From Pyropia yezoensis (Eukaryota; Rhodophyta; Bangiophyceae; Bangiales; Bangiaceae), in the NCBI GenBank assembly GCA_009829735.1, contig CM020619.1, forward strand, positions 21,694,671-21,758,670: a DNA stretch of 64,000 bases, given 5' to 3'. Under the pieces are notes generated by a model that had not been told where the DNA came from, made no database searches, and saw only the letters and a program-made list of their open reading frames with translations. Of this stretch, positions 21,334 through 29,703 are shown piece after piece; position 1 is the first letter of the stretch; every line of letters starts with the position of its first letter. The translations under genes were made by a program, and so were the position numbers.

Positions 21334-21503
21334 TACGCTTGCGTCCAGCGTTTCGCTTTTACGCTCGACTCGTTCAATAAATAAAAAAATAATCTGAAAT
21401 GTACGCTCGATGACTCGTCCTGAAAAAGTACGCTTGGGTCCCGGCTCGGACTGGCATGTACGCGGTCGCTTGTTGATTTGATCACCAATCCGACCTACGC
21501 TTG
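21334..21503. repeat. right subterminal repeats of the hAT element
   Basis: TACGCTTG occurs at 21334, 21429 and 21496, with near-copies TACGCTCG in between, mirroring the left-end cluster. Confidence 0.75.
21376..21381 (+). terminator. candidate polyadenylation signal of the transposase gene
   Basis: AATAAA, overlapping a second near-copy (AATAAATAAAAAA), begins 110 bp after the transposase stop codon. Confidence 0.5.
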
Positions 21504-21516
21504 CTGAAATTATGGT

Positions 21517-21540
21517 CGCTTGACAACCCCTGATATGTAC
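21517..21540. repeat. right terminal inverted repeat and 8-bp target-site duplication of the hAT element
   Basis: CGCTTGACAACCCCTG at 21517-21532 is the exact inverse complement of the left end, followed by the ATATGTAC duplication at 21533-21540. Confidence 0.95.
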
Positions 21541-21688
21541 CGTACATTGTGCAGGGGCTGTTCAGAGTCGGCATGCTGTTTAGAGCACTGTGACAGAGCT
21601 CACAGTGACTATGCGAAAGGGAAGCGTGTGGTGCGAACCACATCGTTCAGAATTGCTGCGCCACAAGAACGTCATGGTCAGCGCAAAC

Positions 21689-22070
21689 ACCGGGCACGGA
21701 AATGTGGCACCACGCAGGACCGGTGGAACAGAAAAAATATGTGACGACCCCGCAGGGACTCGAACCCTGAATCTTTCGCATCGGAAACGAACGCGATCAT
21801 TGGTACCTTCGTTATTATCCATTTCGCCACGGGGCCACTCCTTGAAAGTTATCGGACATGCATATTATTATACTTGATGCTTACTGTTACATTCTCACTT
21901 GGCCTGCTTCAGCTCGTTTCGGGCGACCAGCACGACGTGCGCTTTTCTTCTTATTGCTTTCTACCCTTGTTCCTGCGTGCACGAGAGAGACGATCACACA
22001 AGTGGACCATCGCATGGGCGGACTTCTTCAACCCTCCTACACTTGTGAAGAGCAAACAGAACTCGCCCCC
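21689..22070 (-). repeat. right arm of the 382-bp perfect inverted repeat
   Basis: Inverse complement of 12533-12914 over its whole length. It includes the third tRNA-Arg gene and the same flanks. Confidence 0.88.
21745..21836 (-). tRNA. tRNA-Arg(CCG) with a 19-nt D-loop insertion, inverted duplicate
   Basis: 92 nt on the minus strand, identical to the gene at 12767-12858 including the D-loop insertion and the downstream T-run. Anticodon CCG. It is part of the inverted-repeat arm. Confidence 0.9.
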
Positions 22071-22949
22071 CTTTCTCCTTGTGCCCAATGCACCCCCCGA
22101 CTGCCTCCGTCAGCACATGTTAGACAATCGCGACAAGTCCTCCCCCGGGAGAAGAGGCAATTCCTGTCTCGACTCGGATGAAATAGGGCGCCTTGCCCAG
22201 ACTGTGGCACCTGCTGCAGGAGCCCCCTTGTGCTTTTGACACTCCTGAGCCGTAGCTCTGCTGCCTAAAGGAAGTTCGACGTGTCGTACTTCACCACGCG
22301 TTTTTTCTTTCTCGCCCCGCGTGAGGAAGTCACTGCCATCCACGAAGCCATCGCCAGCAAGACGCTGGTGTTTCTGTTTCAGCGCAACTGACGCAGTCTT
22401 ACATACCTCCGCCGTGCTCATCTCTGCACCTTAGAGGCGCTTCGCGCGGGGCGGCTGTGCACTGTGTCTCTGCTGTCAAAACAGGCCCCGACCTCGACAT
22501 GGCCAGTGGGAAGGGCGCGGAAGGTTTCACGTACACAGCGAGTCATTTGTCCCAGAAGTGTCAGATTCGGTGGTCCTGAAGGTCCTGAGGCAAGATTTTT
22601 GGTGGCCCTCCAGCCACAGGTCGCTCTGACACTGCGGCACATCGTGGCCATTGAGCTCACACCTCTCCGTCGGGCCACTGCTGCTTCCATGGGGCTCGGA
22701 TGCATTCTCTCCGCTGCACATCTCGCCTCCCTCCTGCTCGGCCCCTCGTGACCCCTCCTTCGCCGTCCCTCCCAAACGGAACCGGTTCCCCTCGACCATC
22801 TCTCCCACCGGGCATCAATAATCCTCTTCTACTCAGCCGTTCCCCCGCCCCTGTTCCCCCCCACCCGCCTCACCCCGCCTCTCGTACCGGCAAGACGGCC
22901 GCAGGTGCTTGCGCCCTGGCTGCTCTCCCTCTGCAAAGAGCTGCTCTTC
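22071..22949. other. intergenic, no supported gene
   Basis: From the inverted-repeat arm to the coiled-coil gene. Short frames on both strands lack features. The last 200 bp are C/T-rich, like other gene leaders in this window. Confidence 0.4.
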
Positions 22950-24068
22950 ATGGCGAGCCGCCGTGCCAATGGGGGCCTCCCTACGCCGGCTCCGTGGCCT
23001 CCGAACCCCTACGCGGCGGGCGCCGTGGGTGTGTCGGATCTGTGTTCGTCGGGGGCCTCCACACCGCCGCTCGCGGCCGAGAGCTCCGAGCGCCTGGATG
23101 TGCCGGACCCTCCCGTGGACGGCGGTACCCCCGCGTGGGCGTCACGGTCTTCTTCTACCCTGCCCAGTGAGACGGCAGGCGATGAGAAGCCGTGCCCGCC
23201 GCAGGCGTCCTCGCCACCACCCTGCGATAAGGAGTCTCGTGTGGTGGCGGACTTCCTCGCAGAAGGGGGCACGCGCCCGACGGTGTCGAGGTCCCCTCTC
23301 CCTGACGCGGCGGTTGGTAGCACCGCAGACCCCGCCCTGTCGCACGTGCCCTCTCCACTGACCGCGAACGTCAGTGGGGATTCCCCTGCCAAGGCGGACC
23401 CCGCTCCCGTGGAAGGGCACACTGCCGAGACGGACGGCGGGCCGCCCCTCCCCCCTCGCCCATCTGTGGCGGCGGGTTTTGCCGACTCGGTGATGGCGCT
23501 GCGTGGGGAGGTGGCGCGCCTGGCCGACGGCCACGCGCGCCAAACCGAGCTGGAAGACACTGTCTCGGCGCTGCGCCGGCAGGTGGCGCTCATCGCCGAC
23601 CGCGCCGCCCAGCAGGCCGCGACGGACGGCACCAATGTGGCGTCGCTGCGGCGGGAGGTGACCCGCCTGGCCGCCGCCACTGCCCGCCAGGCAGAGCAGC
23701 TGGACGTGATGGCCGCCGCGCAGCGGGGCCTCGCGGCGCGGTCCACCAATACCGGCCGTTCGCGAATGGTGTGGAACAGCTACCGTCGCGCGCGGGCGGG
23801 GTGCCCCCCGTGGTACACATTTTTGAAGGAGCGCGAGGGGAACGGGCCCCTCCTTCCGGGCGTGCCGCCGCTTGACGTGCCGGAAGTGCCCGTTGGCGCG
23901 CCCCTGCCATCGCCTTTTCCTACCACCTATGAGGAGGTGGCGACGCTTGACGACGACGACCTTGCCATAATCTGTTCGTGGCTCCACGATACGGCGGGGG
24001 TGACCAAGGGGGACCCGATCAGTACGCGGCGGGCCAAGGTCATGGCACGCCTGTGCTGGTGGGGCTAA
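22950..24068 (+). CDS. unknown coiled-coil protein
   Basis: 372 residues from ATG 22950 (MASRRANGG); an upstream in-frame GTG at 22905 was rejected. I do not recognise the family. The first half is Ser/Pro-rich and probably disordered. Residues about 175-270 form heptad-like helices rich in Ala, Leu, Arg and Gln (ALRGEVARLADGHARQTE, then SLRREVTRLAAATARQ), a likely coiled coil with three imperfect repeats. The C-terminal ~100 residues look globular: MVWNSYRRARAGCPPWYTF, an acidic EEVATLDDDDLAIICSWL, ending in Lys/Arg and CWWG. No signal peptide or membrane segment. Its position next to mobile DNA leaves open that it is a repeat-family gene. Confidence 0.55.
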   Translation: MASRRANGGLPTPAPWPPNPYAAGAVGVSDLCSSGASTPPLAAESSERLDVPDPPVDGGTPAWASRSSSTLPSETAGDEKPCPPQASSPPPCDKESRVVADFLAEGGTRPTVSRSPLPDAAVGSTADPALSHVPSPLTANVSGDSPAKADPAPVEGHTAETDGGPPLPPRPSVAAGFADSVMALRGEVARLADGHARQTELEDTVSALRRQVALIADRAAQQAATDGTNVASLRREVTRLAAATARQAEQLDVMAAAQRGLAARSTNTGRSRMVWNSYRRARAGCPPWYTFLKEREGNGPLLPGVPPLDVPEVPVGAPLPSPFPTTYEEVATLDDDDLAIICSWLHDTAGVTKGDPISTRRAKVMARLCWWG

Positions 24069-24821
24069 TGCCTGCTGATTTTTTTTTCTTCTTCTTCTAC
24101 TCCTACCCGTTCGCTTCGGCTGTCGGCTCGAGCGGTCTCCCTTATCTTTTTTTGATCCATCTTATATCTTCCTTTTTCGACGCCATGGCCGGTCACCTGT
24201 ATCCCCCGCCTGTTCGTGCACCCACCCTTCCCGCCCGTCACGACGACGACAGCGTCCGGCGAGTGGGTAATGATGGGACCCCATCGAGGGGGCGGCCGCG
24301 TACTGTATTGCGAATGGGAGGAGGGGGCGCGAACGCTACGAGGGCGCTTCTTCCCCGTTGCCAACCAGGAGGGTGTGCGGTGGGACACACCGCTCCACGG
24401 ACGTAGAATACCCAAGGAGACGCCGCAGTCTAAATAGGAGCGTCCGTTGGACGCGCCGTTCCGTCAGAACAAGAAGGGCCCCTCGACCGCGTCTGGGAAC
24501 GTGAGGCCCCCCTCTTGGGATTGATTCATCCAGGGGGCCTCCCACAGCGTCACCCCACGGTGGCCCCCCCCCCCCCCCCTCTCAGCTTCGCCTCGCCATC
24601 AGGGCGCTCATCGCCGCCGCCCGCCCATCCCACCGCGCCCCACACCTCTCTGCCCGCGGGCCGACTCCTCGCCCCCCCCCCCTCCCCTTCCCCCGCCCGT
24701 CCTCCCCGCCCCCCCCCGTCACCCATCCACCCCTCCCCACCCTCCCCCCCCCCCCGTTTGCCCCGCCCCGCCTGTCGCCGGCGCAACGCGGCGGGACGGC
24801 CGCGGCGGCGTCGGCGGCGCT
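24069..24821. other. intergenic and 5' leader of NAA35
   Basis: No gene seen. Contains long C-runs (around 24565-24580, 24670-24680 and 24745-24755) just upstream of the NAA35 ATG. Confidence 0.45.
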
Positions 24822-27800
24822 ATGCCCCCCCCCCCGGCGCCCCCGCCTCGGCCGCCCAGCGTAGCCGGGTCGTCGACGACGGCGCCCCCCCTGGCCGCCG
24901 ACGGCGGCGGCGGCCCAGCCGGCGGTGGTGGTGGCGGCGTCGGCGACGACGACCCGTTTTGGGTGTCGGCCTCGGATGGCGGCGACAGCGATGGCGGCGG
25001 TGGTGGTGGCGGCTGCGGCGGGAGCAGCGGAGGTGGTGGCAGCAGCAGCGGCGGCAGTGGCGGCGGTGACAGAGGGGGTGTTCGTGTAGGAGGGAGGGGT
25101 GGGGGGTGCGGGGTGCCTGCCGCCGCCGATGCGCTTGATGCAGCCGATGCGGACGACGCGGACGACCCGTGGGTGGACGTGACGGCCGTGTACGTGGCGT
25201 CGCGGCCGGCGTTTGGGGTGGGGGAGCTCGCCCACACCGACCGCTTTTCGCTCCTCGAGGCCATGTCCGCCGTGGAGCTGATGGACGCGTCCATGGATGT
25301 TGGTACTGGTGAAGCGGCTGAGGGCGCGGGGGGCGGGGGGGGCGCCCCTGCCCACTCGGCCGCCGCCCCCACCCCCACCACCGCCACCCCCGACAGTGCC
25401 GCTGCGGGCGCTGGCGCGCCCCCCCTGCCCACGGGGCTCCCCCCCCCCAACCGGACCCCCCCCTCGGAAGACCCCCCCCCCGTCGAGGTGCTGGCGACCA
25501 TGGACACGCTCGCTGCGGCGGCGGCCACCTGGCTTTGCGGCCACACGCTTGCCCAGACGGTGTGGGCGGTGGCCGCGGTGCGCGGGGTGGGGCGGCTGCG
25601 CCACCCGGCGCTCGCCGCCTACACCCGCACCGCCCTGTCGGTGGTCGCCCTGGCGCGGGCGGTGACGCTCGACGCGGCCGTTGCGGATGAGGATGAGGAG
25701 TACGCGCTTGTGACGGGCGGGCTGCCCCTGCAGGTGCGCCCGCATGCCGAGGTGGCCGACGATGCGGCAATGGCGGCGGCGGCGCTTGACGCGGACCTGG
25801 AGGGGGAGGGGGAGGCCGAGTGGGCGTCGGACGCAGAGGTGGAGGGAGCGGGTATGCCTGTAGGGCCAGAGAGGGGGGGGGAGGGGGGAGGCGGCGCCGC
25901 CCCCCGCCCCCCGTCCCCCCCCCGTCGCCGCAGCCGCCGCCGCCCGCGGCTGTCGGCCGCCGATCACGCCGCCCTGTCGGCGCGGGTGGTGTGGATAACT
26001 GCCACGCACGCGGCGCTGGCAGTGTTGGGCGCCCCCGGCGGCGGGGGCCACCTCCCCATCGCCGCCGGGTGGGTGCGGGTGGCCACCGCCGCCGCCGCCG
26101 CTGCGGCGGCGTCGTCGCCGGCCGCCCACGACCCGCCGCCGGGGTGGGATCCCGCCGCCGCGCGGGCGTTGCTGGGCGCCACCCCGCCCCGGACGGGGGC
26201 GCTGCTCAGCCGTGCCGCCGCGTGGGCCTGGTGGACTGGCCTGCTCGGCCAGCTGGACGGGCTGTGTGCGCTCCCGCGGGTGGCCCTGCAGCGGGAGCCG
26301 GTATGGGAGGGGGTCCCGGAGGGGGGGGAGGGGGACACGCCCCCGCTCTCCCCACTGTCGGCCGACGCGCGGGGCGAGGCGGGGGGCGCCCCTGCCGGGG
26401 GCGTGGCCGGCGGGGGCGTCGCCCCCCCCCCCCTCCCCCCCCCCGCCCCCCCGCCGCGCCCCCCTCCCGTGTCGTTTGACCATGCCGAGTTTGCCGCCAC
26501 CGAGTGGGTCGCCGCCGCCCACCGGCCGTGCCTCCTCACTCGCAGCCTGCTGGTGCTCCGCCTCGGTGGCGGCCACGCCGCCCGCGGCAGCCCCACTGCC
26601 GGCTGCCTCTACGGCGGGGACCCGTCCACGGCGGCGGTGCGGGCGGTGCTGGCCGACGCGGGGGTGTGGGGGGTGGCGGTGCGGGCGCTGGCGGCGGCTG
26701 CCGGCGCCGACGCGGCGGCGGGCCCGGGGGGGGCTGACGGGGGGGACGGGGGGGGCGGTCCCCTCGGGTCCCCCCCCCCCGCGGTGCCCCCGCCGTTGGT
26801 GGCTCTGGCCAGTGTGGTTGCCACCGAGCGCCTCGGCCTGGCCGAGACGGTCGGCCTGACGCCGGGCCGGCGGCGGCGGCAGCTCCTCCACCGCCTCCGC
26901 CGGTGGAGGGAGCTGCTGGGGGGGCTCGCGCACGCGGCAGGCGCCCCCGCCTGTGCGGGGGGGGCGGGGGGGGGGGGCTCCGCCGCCGCCGCCGCCACCG
27001 TGCGGGTGGTACTGGGCGCGGCCGCGCTGCTCGCCGGCGCCCGCGAGACGGCGCTGCGTGTTGTCGCGGCGCACCTGCTGGTGGGCCTCGAGGCGGAGCT
27101 CTACGCCCGCCGGGAGCTCCCCGCCCTCTACCACGTGCTGGCAGTGGTGCTCGACGCCGCCGTCCACCGCGGAGAGGAGGTGGCGGCCGGTGCGGCGGCG
27201 GCGGCAACGGCGGTGGTGGCGGCGGCGTCGGCGTGGGGCAGCGCGGGCACCTGCGGGCTGCCGCCCCTCCCGACGGCGGTGCGGCAGCTGGACGCGGGCC
27301 GGGCGGCGCTCGCGGCGGGCACCACCGCCCTCCTCGCCGCCCTGTCGGGCCTGCCGGCGGTGGAGCGGTCCCTGTGGGCGCCCCCGCCGGGCCCGTTTGT
27401 GTCGGCCGCCGCGGCGTACGAGCAGCGCGTCGCGCCCATCGCGGCGGCGGTGACCGCCGCGGCGGGCGCGCCCCCCCCGACCGCCGCCGACGTGCTGGCC
27501 GCCACAACGGTGCCCCCACCGTCGTCGTCGTCGTCGCCCGTGGGGGGGGGGGGTGCCGCCGCCGTGCGCGGCCACCTCGCCGCCGCGGCTGCCCACTTTT
27601 TGGCCGCCCGCCGCTTTGCCACCGCCGCCGCCCGCACCGCCGACGGCGTGACCGCCGCCGTCGCCGCCGCCGCCGCCGCCGGGGTTGTGGCCGCGTCGTC
27701 GGCAGAGGCCACGGCGGCTGCGCCCGGCGTTGGCGGCCGCCCGGCGCGCCGCCCACGGGCGGGATCGCCCGGCGGGGGCACCGACCCCCCCCCCCCCCCC

Positions 27801-28037
27801 CCCGCGTCGCCCGTCCACGACGCGGGCGTGGCGCTCACCCGCGTTGCCGTCGTGAATGGCCTCGAGGCGGCCCGCCTCACCGCCGCCGTTGCCGCGGGGA
27901 CGGGCGCCGGCGCGGGCGTGGGGGCGGCCGCGGCGACTGGCGGCGGTGGCGGCACCCCCGCAGCCCCCACCCACCGGGTGGCGCTCTCCTGGGCCGTCCA
28001 CCGCCACTGGCCGGTGGTACAGGTGACGCCGCTGTGA
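24822..28037 (+). CDS. NAA35: NatC N-alpha-acetyltransferase auxiliary subunit (NAA35/MAK10)
   Basis: A 1,071-residue uninterrupted frame. Three landmarks of the Mak10 family appear in order: DPWVDVTAVY near residue 116 followed by FSLLEAMSAVELMDASMD (142-159); MDTLAAAAATWLCGHTLAQT (227-246) with the following helix; and the extreme C-terminus WAVHRHWPVVQV, matching the family ending (animal proteins end VHKYFPVVKLV). NatC, with the catalytic NAA30 and with NAA38, acetylates nascent N-termini such as Met-Leu/Ile/Phe/Trp at the ribosome. NAA35 is the scaffold. Animal homologues are about 725 residues; the excess here is Gly/Pro/Ala-rich inserts (for example residues 160-215 and 350-375). Single exon in my reading, although small introns inside the low-complexity inserts cannot be excluded. 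Confidence 0.85.
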   Translation: MPPPPAPPPRPPSVAGSSTTAPPLAADGGGGPAGGGGGGVGDDDPFWVSASDGGDSDGGGGGGGCGGSSGGGGSSSGGSGGGDRGGVRVGGRGGGCGVPAAADALDAADADDADDPWVDVTAVYVASRPAFGVGELAHTDRFSLLEAMSAVELMDASMDVGTGEAAEGAGGGGGAPAHSAAAPTPTTATPDSAAAGAGAPPLPTGLPPPNRTPPSEDPPPVEVLATMDTLAAAAATWLCGHTLAQTVWAVAAVRGVGRLRHPALAAYTRTALSVVALARAVTLDAAVADEDEEYALVTGGLPLQVRPHAEVADDAAMAAAALDADLEGEGEAEWASDAEVEGAGMPVGPERGGEGGGGAAPRPPSPPRRRSRRRPRLSAADHAALSARVVWITATHAALAVLGAPGGGGHLPIAAGWVRVATAAAAAAAASSPAAHDPPPGWDPAAARALLGATPPRTGALLSRAAAWAWWTGLLGQLDGLCALPRVALQREPVWEGVPEGGEGDTPPLSPLSADARGEAGGAPAGGVAGGGVAPPPLPPPAPPPRPPPVSFDHAEFAATEWVAAAHRPCLLTRSLLVLRLGGGHAARGSPTAGCLYGGDPSTAAVRAVLADAGVWGVAVRALAAAAGADAAAGPGGADGGDGGGGPLGSPPPAVPPPLVALASVVATERLGLAETVGLTPGRRRRQLLHRLRRWRELLGGLAHAAGAPACAGGAGGGGSAAAAATVRVVLGAAALLAGARETALRVVAAHLLVGLEAELYARRELPALYHVLAVVLDAAVHRGEEVAAGAAAAATAVVAAASAWGSAGTCGLPPLPTAVRQLDAGRAALAAGTTALLAALSGLPAVERSLWAPPPGPFVSAAAAYEQRVAPIAAAVTAAAGAPPPTAADVLAATTVPPPSSSSSPVGGGGAAAVRGHLAAAAAHFLAARRFATAAARTADGVTAAVAAAAAAGVVAASSAEATAAAPGVGGRPARRPRAGSPGGGTDPPPPPPASPVHDAGVALTRVAVVNGLEAARLTAAVAAGTGAGAGVGAAAATGGGGGTPAAPTHRVALSWAVHRHWPVVQVTPL

Positions 28038-29703
28038 GCGGTGCGCGATAGGCAGTGGGCGGTAGGGGGGTGGAGGGCTGCCGGGGGAGCGCGCGCGCGT
28101 GTCGAACGACGGTGGGCGCTGCCCTGACTGGTTTGGGGGGGGGCGGGAGGGGCGAGGGGGGGGGGCGGGGGGGGGCACGGCGCGGCGGCACCACCATCCG
28201 CCCCCCCCCCGCTGAGGGGGGGGGGAAAGGGGAAGGACGCGTTCCGCGGCTGACCTCTTGTTTTGGGTTTCTCCTTTGCTGCCGGCCTGCCGCCGCAACA
28301 ACAGCGTCGGCACGGCGATGGCGGCGATGGCGACGGCGATGTTGGCGGCGACGGCGACGCGGCCGGTGGTCGACGGCAAGGGCAGCGGGGGAGGGGGGCA
28401 GGAGGGGAGGTACATAAGTACCTCAGCCGCTGCGTGGCCGGCGCAAGCTGTGGCCCCATCCCTTGCCCCCCAATCCTCGCCCGCCCCCCCCGCCTGCATG
28501 TGGATATCACTGCTGGTACGCGCGGGGGCGCCCGTCAGGGCGGGTGGCTGGGCCGGCGGCAAGGGGCGTGCGGCGGCCCTCCGCCGCCACCGCCGCCCGT
28601 GGTGCTGCGCGCCCCCCACCGACACCCACCGCCACGGCCACCGCGGCCGCGGCGGACCCGCCTACGCACCCACACGGGGGTGGGGCGGCGGCCGGGCGCC
28701 CCCTCCCGCCCCCCTCCCCCTTGCCTCCCAGCACGTGGTCGCCGCGGGGAGCGGGGCGGGACGACGGTGCCGGCGGCGCGTCGGCGGGGTTGCCACCCCA
28801 CTGCTGCACCCCCCCCCCCCCTGCCCCCTCCCCCGATGCCGCGGGCGGGACGGCCGGGTGGGGCGCGGGTGACGGCACCGTGACGGGGACGGCGTTGGGC
28901 GGGCGGGCGGCCGACCCGTTTTCGTCTTGTTTTTTTGGCCCCCGCCGCCGTTTGCCCCATGTTCCTCTTCTAATCTCCCCTTAGTGGGGGGGAGCGCATG
29001 CTTTCGCCGCACCCACGGGGTGAGAGGGGGTGGGGAGGGAAGGGGAGGGGGGGGGAGGGGAGGGGAGGGGAGGGGGGCGGGGAGCGGCGGGTCGTCGAGG
29101 GGACACGATACGCCACGAGCAAGAAAAAAAAAGGCACAAAAAACGGGAGACGCAATCGCAAGGAAGAAAAAAACGTGCGCGGGGGGGGGGGGGGGTGCGA
29201 GCGGCGGAGGGTGGTAGCGGCGGACCCGCCGGCCATCGGCTCGAAAAGAAAACACGACAGGACGATAGGATGAGGACCGGGGCGCAGCGCCCCCCGCCCC
29301 CCTTCCAATCGTCCAGTTGGGCGGCAGGGGGGCCGGCCGCGCGCCCACCCGCAATTGGGGAGAGCCTACCTACGTCGGGGGCCGCCGCGGCCGCTGCCGC
29401 CCGCTGCCCCCCGGGGGACGCACCCCGACTCACCGACGCGGCCGCCCCGCGGCGGCGGGCGACGCGGCGGCGGGCGGGGCGACAATGACGGCAGCGGTGG
29501 GGGCGCGGCTGTCGAGCGCGGGGGACAGCGACCCGTGGGACACGTCAGACCCCACGCCGCCGCCCGCGGCGGCGCGCTCCCCACCGTCACCCCCACTGCC
29601 GCCGCCGCCGCCACCGCCACCGCCACCGCCGCTGCCGTCACCGCCACCGCCACCGCCACCGCCACCACCACCCCCATCACCTCCACTGCCTCTGCCGCCG
29701 CCC
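28038..29703. other. intergenic between convergent genes, G-tract rich
   Basis: Separates NAA35 (plus) from the MYB-related gene (minus). Holds several dense G-run clusters, notably 29038-29078 and 28135-28175, that could form G-quadruplexes. Open frames here are simple-sequence artefacts; none is supported. Confidence 0.45.

Larger units (their letters stand above)
13368..21532 (+). mobile_element. complete hAT-superfamily DNA transposon, 8,165 bp
   Basis: Bounded by 16-bp perfect terminal inverted repeats and an 8-bp perfect target-site duplication, with an intact transposase gene in the right third. Both ends carry clustered copies of TACGCTTG/CAAGCGTA, probable transposase-binding subterminal repeats. 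The left third is GC-rich like host coding DNA; the middle holds no recognisable gene. Intact ends, duplication and transposase suggest a recent and possibly still autonomous insertion. Confidence 0.93.

Noticed and set aside
12533-22070. The 382-bp inverted arms as long terminal inverted repeats of a Mutator-like or other giant transposon
   Set aside because: No direct duplication flanks 12533 or 22070, the arms contain an ordinary tRNA gene, and the hAT inside has its own complete ends and duplication.
24582-28625. 1,347-residue minus-strand frame opposite NAA35
   Set aside because: Shadow of the NAA35 coding strand; Arg/Gly/His-rich and without motifs.
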